Source: Bursaphelenchus xylophilus (taxonomy: Eukaryota; Nematoda; Chromadorea; Rhabditida; Aphelenchoididae). From it: 64,000 nucleotides of DNA. Within the stretch, counting starts at the first letter, position 1, and every line of letters begins with the position of its first letter. The position numbers and the translations under genes were made by a program. The stretch covers positions 9,424,001-9,488,000 of the forward strand of contig CAJFCV020000001.1 of the NCBI GenBank assembly GCA_904066235.2. Direction: 5' to 3'. The notes under the pieces were generated by a model. That model was not told where the DNA came from. It did not search any database and saw nothing but the letters and a program-made list of their open reading frames with translations. Positions 22,496-34,080 of the stretch are shown here, in pieces.

Positions 22496-24161
22496 AACAT
22501 CAAACGGCCCAGTGATAATTATGTTGTCTGTCTTGTCTAAGCTTAATTATTGAAAATATTGTCTACATTATCGAGCTAGGCTGATTGAGCCCATGTGTAA
22601 GCAAGGACAGGGACTTGAGCTTGCCTAAGAGTGCCTATTCCATGTCTATCACATTCATCCCTGTATTTTTATATTGTCTCATTTAGATACCTAGTGTAAG
22701 GTAAGATTCCAGGAATTCTGGTGCAATTTTAAGGGAGAGGAAGTAATTATTAATGAGGAATAGTTTCTATGAGAAGTTGACTTTGTGTTGTGCTCGTACG
22801 GGCCCTTTATAGATATTTCTTTCAGTTAAAATATGAGTTTATATTAACCTTGTTCTAGAGATTTAGAGAATATCTTTTCGAATTAATAACCTATCCTTAT
22901 TGGCAAGCAAATTCCACATCCCATGAACATTCTGTCGTCTTCATAAGCCTATCATAAACTTAACTTATCAATTTTCGAAGGGAATAAATACATTTCTGAT
23001 AATAGATTTCATATGACATACGTCATGATAAGGATAAGAAGGACAAAGAGAAGGAACGGCTTAAAAATTTTATTGTTTCTCCTTTTGCGTGCACCTGATA
23101 TTACAGAATCATTTTCGACAGAAAGGGAAAACATTACGGGCTCGCGGGCTTTTGGCATTCGTTTTTAATTTTTGGCATTCTGTTTCAAGTAAGAATTTCG
23201 CAAATTCCGAAATCGCCAAGGATTTTTGAGCAAATTCTATCAGCTAGCTCTGCACGCAGGTAAAATAATTGTTCCTTTTGCCAGACATTATTAACATCAT
23301 CTGCAGTCTGGTTTCTAGTCGATTTTCTGATGAAACATTGTCTTATTACTTGTTTTCCCAACGAAATTTGTGGGAAGTAAGTCTCGTGAACAATCCTTTT
23401 TTATGCTCGAGCCCGTGAACCCATAATCTTCTAGGAATTGTTTTTGTCGCTGCGGTCTCAAACAAGGTGTATGTATGTTTTGCAGGTTTAAATTTTTTTC
23501 GGATGCCATACAAGATTTGCATAAATATTTGTAGGAATCGCTTGTCGAAGCTCAGGTTTTGTAGGGTTTTGCTATTTTTTTGAAATCTACGTGGTGCAAT
23601 TGTTTCTGCCATCATCTAGAGTAGAGTATGAGATTGTTTGAATATGAGTTTACCTTCTCCATTAAATAAGTCCCCATAAAATAATATTTTTGGTCTCTAG
23701 TCCGCGATATCCGACATGATCTGTTCTTTAAAGTTTATTTTACAACTCACAACTTTTATTCAAACCGTTTTCAGTTCATCCAGCTGCTCGACTCTCTCAG
23801 TGCAACCCTTCACCGCCCAATCACAACCTCGCCCAACGTTGCCGCAGGGTTTCCCGGATTTGTTTTTGTGTGTGCAGCTGATCGAATAGCAGAGGGACGG
23901 AAAAGGGGGTAAGCTGTTCCTAACGTTTTCGAAATTTGGGATGGCACTATCTGACATTGGTACTGGCCGGGGTTAAAGTATTACTATTTAAAGCTGAAAT
24001 GTTTGTCTTTACGTAGTCATTGTTGTATTTTCAACTGAAATGACCTGTAAGCAACATTCAAAGAGTATTTAAAACATTTTCTACTAAAGGCTGGATACAT
24101 TTTGTCACGATTTTCTACACTGATACCTAAGATAATATAAAATTTCCTTCAAATTACGAAG
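22496..24161. other. Intergenic, about 1.7 kb, nothing recognised
   Basis: Lies between ArfGAP1 and TGS1. Minus-strand open frames at 23315-23615 and 23760-23957 have no domain and no in-phase partners. AT-rich for most of its length, with a G+C-richer patch at 23770-23900. No tRNA or inverted repeat was seen. Confidence 0.4.
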
Positions 24162-26212
<2,051 letters not shown>

Positions 26213-26504
26213 ATCTCCAAAAAACCTCAGTATTTGTTACTCAAGTGATCTTATTCTTTTTTTTTATTTTGCAGGTTGGTTTACAAAGTCCCGGTTTGTT
26301 TGTGGAATAACAAAGAAGACCTCTGCAGATTTTAGAAATAGTTTTTGTTATCCTAGCCCTCCAAATTTCCGTATAATTTTGTTAAATTTTCAGCGGTCCG
26401 ATGGATTTTTTATGCAGTTAAGCATTTAACAATCCGGGGACTTTGTGGATCACCTTGCACGGCAAACCAATGAAACTTTTGTTCCATTTTGGGTTGCCGT
26501 GCCT
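26213..26504. other. Intergenic with a hairpin sequence
   Basis: The 3' flank of TGS1. At about 26456-26502 a stem of roughly ten base pairs forms around CACGGCAAACC and GGGTTGCCGTG; it immediately abuts the MITE that follows and may be part of an older element. Confidence 0.4.
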
Positions 26505-26710
26505 TGTACAGTGGCGGACTTGATCCATTGGCAAAAAACGTACCAGTTTGCATCCGGGAAGTAGCAAAAACACGGCAAAATACCTTACTTTCCTAAAAAA
26601 TCTGTGGTTTGAAAAGTTCACTCACAAAAAGTGCGGGTGCCGTTGAGTCTTTTCACTGGAGAGTCCCGATCCAGCGCTTTTGCCGCTGGATCAGGTCCGC
26701 CACCGTACTT
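26505..26710. mobile_element. MITE with about 22-base terminal inverted repeats
   Basis: The left end TTGTACAGTGGCGGACTTGA and the right end, read inverted, AAGTACGGTGGCGGACCTGA match over about 22 bases with three mismatches. An internal hairpin, GATCCAGCG then CGCTGGATC, sits next to the right end. It has no coding capacity, so it is non-autonomous. The target duplication is not clear. Confidence 0.6.
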
Positions 26711-26800
26711 GTTTCAATAAAGATGTTTTAACATATTAAATTTATCAATTCTTACAATTTTTGGAGTTTTGTTTTTTTTGACCAACACAGTGCGGTCGCT

Positions 26801-27661
26801 ATGACCAGTTTCATTGGTAGAGGTAAGGGAATATGGAGTTGAAAAGAAAGGCAGTTTAGTGGTCTCCGCCGCCACTCCAAGCAAATCTAGAACGCACGGG
26901 ATGAACTCGCTGGACGAGAGCATCGGAACAGCCTTATCCAACTGGGAAACGGAGCTCACTCCATTCTCGGACGATGAAGAATACACTTGTCAAAGTATAC
27001 CGGATGTAAGCCAAAGCCTTTATTGCTCTTTTAGAAAGATTTTGGTACTGTAATTTAAGGAGCAAAGTAATTTTCTTGACTGATACATCAATCTTGCTTC
27101 AGTTCAACGGAACCGCTTTATTTATAAGGATTTTTTCTGCCGGCTTTTAACTGTTTTATGTATAGATTCATTTCTAGGAACGTCGAATCTACCGTAAACC
27201 TCAAATGGCCGCGGCAACTGTTCGAATTCGACTGAAGCAAGAGAAGGAAAAAGAATTAAACACTCTCATCATACCTTCTGCTCAAAGTCCGGCCAAAACT
27301 TTCGCCGCTGATGTCGGGCCGGACATGGAGAATATGGAAACTGAAAGCAAAAAACATCAACAACATGTACGTAAACATCCTAGAATAATTAGGAACGCTA
27401 TAATTATAAGCTTGCTTGAAATATGACGTCATTAGAATATTGATGATTTTTTATTTGATGCTACTTTACCTAAAGTATTATAATTTTTTTTAGATCGTCA
27501 AGACTCTTAAATACGAAGTGATGAGTGAATACAACACCAAGATCCGATTCCACCATTTCCAAAAAAGCGAGATCAAAGAATTCAGTGAGGAACGTCGAAA
27601 ACATTATCAAGAAGCCCTCAGAAAACGGGAGAAATGGCTCGCCGACGCTAAGAAGTTGTGA
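26801..27661 (+). CDS. Small protein of unknown function, 174 residues
   Basis: Four exons, 26801-26822, 26860-27005, 27178-27366 and 27494-27661, with GT-AG junctions and closing phases, give 174 residues ending in TGA. The N-terminal half is acidic and Ser/Thr-rich (ALSNWETELTPFSDDEEY). The C-terminal 60 residues are a charged, probably helical or coiled-coil segment: VMSEYNTKIRFHHFQKSEI then EERRKHYQEALRKREKWLAD. I do not recognise a family. No signal peptide or membrane span. The 37-base first intron and good consensus ends favour a real gene. It lies between TGS1 and a membrane-protein gene on the same strand. Confidence 0.7.
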
Positions 27662-27961
27662 TTTATTTGGCTGATGTTGTTGCATTTGCTGTGTAAATAA
27701 ATATCATTATTTTCCGGTGATTGTTTTACAAAATTTATTTATATGTTTTAAAACAGCGGGATTTAGTTGATGAATTAAAATATTTTTTTCGGAAATGCCC
27801 ATAAGTACTATGGTTTTCAACTTGAAACCCTCTACGACATAGAAAATGTCTTGATTAATGCCAAATCTCATGAAAGTCTGAGCGTCGCACTTTGAGCACT
27901 GTCCCTGCGAAATTTGTTTTATTCCATTTTATCTTATTCCATTTTGAAAATCCCGAAGAAA

Positions 27962-29291
27962 ATGGCCAGCCATTCCCCGGTGAACACCGATGAATACCCG
28001 GAATTCCAAGTTCTCGCCGGCGAACATCATGTTCGGGTTGTCCGCACACCGTCAGACGAAGAACATAGCGTTCCGAGTCTTCCGCAGGGAGGTACTCATT
28101 CCCCCATTGACGAGGGACCCGAGGAATATTGTCTGGTTGAGGAAGAAGACCAGAATAAAGAAGTGCCCGAGGCATTGCATCGATTGGGGATCCCGACGAA
28201 TTATGAGTGTGAGCAAGCGACGATGCCGCTGGATGAAGATCCCAATAAGATGACGGTGAATACGGCTGAGGTAGGGTTTGATATTTTTTTGGAATTTTTT
28301 GGGTATACTGTAGGTCCGATAAGAAAAACATTGATGAGCTGTGGAATTTTCGAGAGATAAAATTCCGTAGTAACGAGGCCGAGATTGTTAATTGAAAGAT
28401 TCGATTTTAATAGTATTCGGACCTGACAGAGGAAGCCCAGCCTGAACGATCGGCGAGTTCCCACCGCTTCTCGGCTCACTCAAAATCCATTTTTATCCGA
28501 ATTGCCGCCGCTTACACCCGAAGCCATGTCCACAGTCTAGGCCTGCTCAATTTATTTTTATCAATGCTTATTCTTGGTCTCCTTATTCTAAACTCCATCT
28601 ATGGGGCATCGTTGTTAACGAAGTATGTTCAGGTATGAATTTACAGAGATGTTTTTTTTCAGTCAAGCTTCTTTACAACAAATTGCAAATGACAAAAGAA
28701 AACACTTACGGGAGTTCGCTGTAGAGACGGTTACAGTAAAATTGTTTACATTATAAGTAATCGTAATCCAATTTCAGTTTAAAACATTAAGCGAAAAGGA
28801 CCGGCCATGTTTTTTCGAGTGGGGAGAATGGACGCAATGCACGGCGACTTGCCGAACCGGTGATAAATACCCAATGAAGTCAAGGAGGGCCCTGGGATTT
28901 ATTCATGCCACAGGGGTTTTTGCAAATTCGTCGAAAGGAAACCCTTGTACCGCTGAGAAGATAAGAGAGCTAAGAGTAAGTTGCGAGGTTGATCCTGTTG
29001 ATGAAATTGTAAATTGAAAATTATAGGACTCTGTTCCCTGTAATGTCTTCAAATGCCCAAGGCATCTATCGGAATTCGACTTCGGGCCTTGCATACTAGA
29101 GGATACCAACAACCCTAATGGAAGTTGCATTCAGACCCGGGAAATTACAGCTGAAGATCAATATGTAAGTATTGGCCGATTATAACTTAAAAAAAGTTCA
29201 GATTGAATTGGACAATAGCACTGAGTTATACCGGACATGCAACTGTTCTACCACAGCAACTCCACCCGAATACGAGGGAAATGTTGTATAA
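27962..29291 (+). CDS. Single-pass membrane protein with a thrombospondin type 1 repeat
   Basis: Six exons: 27962-28270, 28414-28622, 28663-28735, 28778-28975, 29027-29164 and 29202-29291; phases close to 338 residues. An acidic, cytosol-like N-terminal 150 residues leads to one hydrophobic span, LGLLNLFLSMLILGLLILNS. A likely extracellular part follows with a TSP1 repeat: CFFEWGEWTQCTATCRTGDK then SRRAL and a set of cysteines (residues about 200-320), including NCSTT-type glycosylation sites. There is no N-terminal signal, so a type II orientation is likely. TSP1 domains usually bind extracellular matrix or guidance ligands. C. elegans MIG-21 is also a TSP1 membrane protein, but I cannot assign orthology. 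An alternative without the 73-base third exon also stays open, so that exon is inferred. Confidence 0.75.
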
Positions 29292-29557
29292 TTTTATAAT
29301 TGATTATAATTATAATAGAAAGCGAATAAATCCAAACTACAAGACCACGCCTATAATTCATTCCGGAAAGGGATAAACAAATATCAAACGCCCTTCCCTC
29401 CCCTCTCACCCTGTTTTATGTTTCAAAACGCTTGTTTACAATTGAGTAATCTCTGTTTTCCTATGATTTCTTGCGTAGCAACAAAGACTGAATTTTTTAT
29501 TTTTCTGTTAAAGAGAGTTTCGTACGTACTTATTTAATTTCAGTCTGTAAAATTTTG
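29292..29557. promoter_or_regulatory. Upstream region and probable trans-splice acceptor of the cyanase gene
   Basis: Short intergenic stretch. A TTTAATTTCAG acceptor at 29542 lies 15 bases before the cyanase ATG with no upstream exon visible, consistent with spliced-leader addition. Confidence 0.4.
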
Positions 29558-30338
29558 ATGCCAATGGAGACTGAAGTAGCCATGTCCAGAGTTATCACCT
29601 CTCGAGCCGAAGTTACGCAACAATTGCTCGCTAGAAAAGTTGTAATGGGATTGAAGTGGGTGGATGTGGCGAAGGCATTGGGAAGATCAAAGGAATGGAC
29701 AACGGCCGCTTGTTTGGGTAAGAAAAGTAGCCATTCGAGGACATCGTACTTGGGCTACGTTACTAGGGACGTGCTTCAATTGCGGTGCTCAGATTTTGAT
29801 GAAACTTGGCGCAAATTTAAAGACAAGTTTCTAGATTTTTAAATCGCGTAGATTAAATAAAAATACTCTCTTGTCTCCAAAGACCATGAAATGGCTCAGC
29901 TATGAATGCAAAGTACGAGCTAAAATATTAAGAAATGGATGATATCACCTATAGAAGAATCTGAGTGTCTTAAATCATTTTTTCCGCTTTCCCAATAATT
30001 ATTACCCCGCCCAACTTTCAGGCCAAATGCAGCTGACCTCCGATGAAGCCAAGGCGGTTGTTTCTTTATTTGATTTGGGCGCTGAATGTCTTCCCTGGCT
30101 TCAGACCGTCCCGTACAAGGGCCAGCCGGGCATTCCAAGTGATCCCGCCTTGTACCGTCTCTACGAAGCGTTGGGAGTCTTTGGTCCCGCAATGAAAGAA
30201 CTGATTCATGAAGAGTTTGGAGATGGCATCATGAGTGCAATCGACTTTAGTTTCACTGTAGATCGAGTGGAAGATCCCAATGGAGATCGGGTGAAAATCG
30301 TTTGGAACGGAAAGTTCTTGCCTTATAAGCGATTTTAG
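29558..30338 (+). CDS. cynS: Cyanase (cyanate hydratase)
   Basis: Cyanase converts cyanate and bicarbonate to carbamate and CO2, then ammonia, detoxifying cyanate. Two exons, 29558-29717 and 30022-30338, join in phase 1 to 158 residues, the length of bacterial CynS (156). The N-terminal helix-turn-helix-like domain (VVMGLKWVDVAKALGRSKEW) is followed by the catalytic domain PSDPALYRLYEALGVFG and HEEFGDGIMSAIDFSFTV. The three catalytic residues fall in register with E. coli Arg96, Glu99 and Ser122 as Arg99, Glu102 and Ser125. The 304-base intron and probable trans-splice acceptor show it is a resident nuclear gene, not bacterial contamination. Cyanase is patchy in animals, and horizontal acquisition has been proposed for animal copies. 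No targeting sequence is visible, so a cytosolic site is likely. Confidence 0.95.
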
Positions 30339-31639
30339 AATTTTTTTCTACTTTTTATCAAACAAAATAAGAAAAAATAAATATTTTTTGCTTTTTTTTG
30401 TACTTATCAATTAACGATTTACTAATTCTAATAAAAACTGTATAAAACTTGGATAATTGTATACAGAAAAACCTTACTACAGTCACTTCCAAGACTTTGA
30501 GAACCACTAGCCGCAGTTGGAAACTGCACCCGTTTTTCAACGAGGCGAAGGATTTTTCTGCGACGACCCCTACTATTTTTCCGACCTCTGATAATGTGAT
30601 CCAGACATGGCTTTTCGCACGGTGCATGTCGCGAAGGTCACTCCAGCGACTTTGCGAGCGGACTAGCATTACTAGTGTCGGTTTTCTTGATAATCTATCT
30701 TAAAACCCGATCCGTTTTATTAAAGCGAGAGCTATTATAGACGGAGATTGCCACAGCCAAAATTCAGAGCCGAAGCCAAGAGCCGGCTCTGGAGCCGTGG
30801 CAATGTATATATAATATATATATATAAAGAGGTATATAACCTCTTTATCAATAAGAAAACTTAATTGTTTCTACCAGTTGACATTGTGCTAGGTAAATCA
30901 ACGCTTACTTTTTTCAAATATATCCAATAAACAATACGATCCATATATACTACGCTAAGTTATATATTATATTAACTATCCTCGTCGTCCCTTCCCAGAA
31001 ATTACTTCATTCACAATTTATTCGGAATAAAACCCAATTTTACCTTACATATCGATTCGTTTTCAAGTTAAATCTCCATCAAAATCATCCAATTGAGGCC
31101 AAGTTCAAGGGTTGTGAGATGTGTTTTCATCGGCGATTTAGATCACCAAATGATGACACACGTCCAGCAGCAAACGTTGAATCACTCAGCTCAGAGGGTT
31201 ACGGTGGGCACAAAACGATTTGAAAGTCCATAAACATAAAAAATGCATCAAAATCAAGAGTAATCAAACAGAATTCATCAAAAACTCACCAGAACGTGGA
31301 ATGCATCACAAACCTTTTGTCCATGCTCGTCCAGACACACAAAAAAATTCGATGACATCCTCCGAAATACCACCACGTTTCAAGAATTTTTTCCAAAAAG
31401 AGACTCTGAATAAAATTGGAAGAAAAAAGTCAAATTCTTCCACGATTTTTCACAAAAAAAAACAAAATTTGCATATTCGAAATTCAACAAATTTTTGTTT
31501 CATTTTTCTCATTTACATGGTCGAAACCGGAGCACCCCGGCCCCCCACTTGATCCGGGGGCCTGTTTTTTGGCTCATCCTGTACACCAAATAAAAGTGTT
31601 TGAGTTATTTCTACCACCGTAAAATTTGGCGATTTTTTA
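30339..31639. other. Repeat-bearing intergenic region
   Basis: About 1.3 kb. Around 30470-30700 there is a degraded piece of the TIR-element family seen at 50.8 kb (for example CGCACGGTGCATGTCGCGAA then CCAGCGACTTTGCG). At 30805-30840 there is an AT dinucleotide tract. The stretch near 31545-31590 contains a lone CCTGTACACC-type end next to a G/C-rich patch, possibly a decayed transposon terminus. No gene is called; exons of the galectin-like gene could extend to about 31300. Confidence 0.4.
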
Positions 31640-32578
31640 AATTCATCGCCGTGGTTTACGCAGTCCGGGTGGACGACTACTTCCTCGCAGAAAACGACCT
31701 GCTGACCCCAGGCGCCGCGGAACCTCGAATTCAAAATGATCGACCACCAGTGAACGACGACGTGAAAGTTTACGTCACCGTTCTCATCGATCAAATTAAT
31801 CATGGTGCCCTCTTGCAGTCGAACATAGATTACGACCATGCAGCCTGGAAAAAGGAGTTTAGGGAGGGTTAGTCAGCAAAAAGATCAATTTCTAGAATAA
31901 CATGGCGCTACGACATTTCGGGTCAGTGACAGTTCGGGTCAACGATACTATGGATCGCGTCGGTTGTCGTTGTACGCATGGGGGAGGCCAGGAGAAGGCT
32001 TATTTAGTAGAAATAACAAGACTGATCGGGAGGATAGCATATCACCTATTTTGAGGTATTTTACACGTACTCACATCAATAATATCTAGATAAAAGTTAC
32101 GGATCTTCGTTTTTCCTCGCAAATTTTGGTCTCTTACATGTTACAAAAAACTCAGGGTAAAGAAAACTACTGTTAGTAATAGCTAAGGTTAGAAAAAGAG
32201 GACATAAAGCAAGTCTCCGCCAAGTGTGCGCCGAGCCTCCGCCAACCATCTAATGGCTTTGCCAGGCCTCGTAGGCACTTCCTACTACCATTTTTTTGGG
32301 CATCCACCTGCCCTACGGCACGTACCGATCAATTTTGTGTTGACCCAAAAAAGTCGGGACGCAATGCAAAATAATAGCTCGCAATACAAAAAATTGATTT
32401 TTAAGATCCACACGGCTTCCTTGCTCGCCCAATTTTATTTCTTTTCCAAACCCGCTTTGACTGTTTCAATACCATCTCTCTACACACACAGGATCCCTTA
32501 CCAATCTCAAAGCGCCGCTTGTCCGTGAAGTTGAGTCGATATGGCAATGGGTAATCTTTGGACCAAGCTAGATCGCAT
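31640..32578 (-). CDS. Galectin-like domain, partial gene model
   Basis: Two minus-strand exons, 32502-32578 and one from 31844 down to about 31640, join in phase 1. The result reads PLPYRLNFTDKRRFEIGCMV, then the core GTMINLIDENGDVNFHVVV, HWWSIILNSRFRGAWGQQ and NHGDEF. Spacing and residues follow the galectin fold: INL, then DxxxH, then the NSxxxGxWG block and GDEF. The sugar-contact residues differ from the HxNPR and EER consensus, so binding of beta-galactosides is doubtful. No start codon or 3' end could be fixed; a first exon may lie near 32690 (short hydrophobic MLFGRVSVLMF). The gene could be diverged or decaying. Confidence 0.45.
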
Positions 32579-32816
32579 CTGACTTGAACGATGGCGCACC
32601 GAAAATGAAGAATAAATCAACTGAAAAATCGGAAATGAACTCACCGTAAACATCAAAACGGAAACTCGACCAAACAGCATAGTAAAGAGTTCAAAATGAC
32701 CAACTTATGGGCCCAACTTCCTAATCGATTGTTTGGTCGAATAAGTCGACTTTCAAGTCAAGCTATGGAAATTTTGCTCCAAAAATCCGAAATCTTGGGA
32801 ATTTCGATTTTTCATA

Positions 32817-33037
32817 CTAGTCGCGACATAAAGTCCTGACACATTTTGCACCGTGCGAAAGTTCGGGGTTTGGACGTCGCGCCCCCAAATTGGAATCCTT
32901 CGATTGCGACCCCGCTCGATTGCGACCCAAAATGGGGTAAAGCGACCCCGGGATGAAAATTCTTTGATTCTCTTCGGGAAAAACTTGCTTTAGGGGTTTT
33001 CGAGGGTGCTGATTTCGAAAATGATGTTCATTTTTCC
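32817..33037. mobile_element. Fused fragments of two TIR-element families
   Basis: Starts with the end CTAGTCGCGACATAAAGTCC and continues like the 49994 element as far as the GTTCGGGGTTTGG block. It then switches abruptly to the TTCGATTGCGACCCCG repeat and the GGGGTTTTCGAGGG end seen in the 47.25-48.66 kb composite. The junction suggests recombination between elements. Confidence 0.55.
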
Positions 33038-33396
33038 TCTAGTACTACATAGTACTGTCTGATACTATATAGTACGAAGTGAAAATATGGCTTTTGACGT
33101 TAATGGTGTTGTTTTGATGCTTAGTACTCTTCAAAAACACGTTTTAAAGACTTGGTGCTATATAGTACTGTCTGATACTATGTAGTACGAAGTAAAAATA
33201 GGCGTACTAAGCACCAGAACAACACCACGAACGCCCAAAGGCCAACTTTACACCTCGTACTACATAGTATCAGATAGTACTATATAGCACCAAGTCTTTA
33301 AAACGTGTTTCTGAAGAGTACTAAGCATCAAAACAACACCATTAACGTCAAAAGCCATATTTTCACTTCGTACTATATAGTATCAGACAGTACGAT
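33038..33396. repeat. Foldback repeat built of TAGTACT-type motifs
   Basis: The first half (CTAGTACTACATAGTACTGT onward) is matched in reverse complement by the second half, with the turn near 33210. The same palindrome occurs in a longer form at 47.7-48.4 kb. It contains no coding capacity and has the potential to form a long hairpin. Confidence 0.7.
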
Positions 33397-33492
33397 CTCG
33401 GTTGTGAAGAAAACTTTATTACAAGATGTTCAGCATCGAAGTACTTGGAAAATCAGTAGGAAACCCCCAGTTCGATCGCCATTGAAACTTAC

Positions 33493-33655
33493 CGACTTCT
33501 CCCGGAGTTTTTGCGCTCGTGTTGTAGTTTCCGTTGGAGTAGAAGATGTGGTGAAAGTTGTGGTAGTTGTCGGCGAAGTCGTAGTTACGGTGGTGGAAGC
33601 CGTGCTGTGGGCCGCTGGGGTCGTTGCTTGCACGGTGGTTTCGTTTTCCTCGCGC
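33493..33655 (-). other. Possible Thr-rich coding exon, unassigned
   Basis: A minus-strand open stretch encodes a Thr/Ser-rich segment (for example TASTTVTTTSPTTTTTFTTS) ending at a consensus donor GTAAGT. This looks like a mucin-type linker exon. The adjoining intron region is occupied by repeats, and I could not link it to the galectin-like exons in phase or to another gene. Confidence 0.3.
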
Positions 33656-33751
33656 CTTACGACGGAAAAATCAACAAAAAATGGTCAAAATCGGCCGATT
33701 CATCGTCGAACTGGAAGATCGGACCAATCTATTCTCGTTTACATCCTTTTA

Positions 33752-33901
33752 TCAGTCTGTCGGGAAAATAACGGCGGGTTGTCGCAGCAAAATGTCTCGC
33801 CGCTGTCGCGCACCAAATCCCCAGCCGCGGCTATCAGTCGCAGAGCGATGATGGGCGATTCCAAGGCGCGACGATCCGCCGTTATTTTCCCGACAGACTG
33901 A
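33752..33901. mobile_element. 150-base TIR element, TCAGTCTGTCGGG family
   Basis: Flanked by TA on both sides, with matching inverted ends TCAGTCTGTCGGGAAAATAA. A second copy lies at 44591-44745. Non-autonomous, with no coding capacity. Confidence 0.75.
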
Positions 33902-34080
33902 TATTTCATTTCATTTTTTCAAACTATTCAGTTTGCGGCGATTTTTATATTTTTATCATATAATTTGGTCGGGGCGAGCTGGGCGCAACTCGCCAAGTCG
34001 GAAAAGGCGGCCGATTTCGCTGAATTTGTGAAAGGGTGCAAAATTTTTTTATTTGGAAGGTGTAACATCGTATCAAATAT

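Noticed and set aside
31600..31872. Plus-strand frame resembling the start of a Cys-loop ligand-gated channel (VKVYVTVLIDQINHG)
   Set aside because: The opposite strand gives a better, phase-consistent galectin match with an upstream exon; no downstream channel exons are present on the plus strand.
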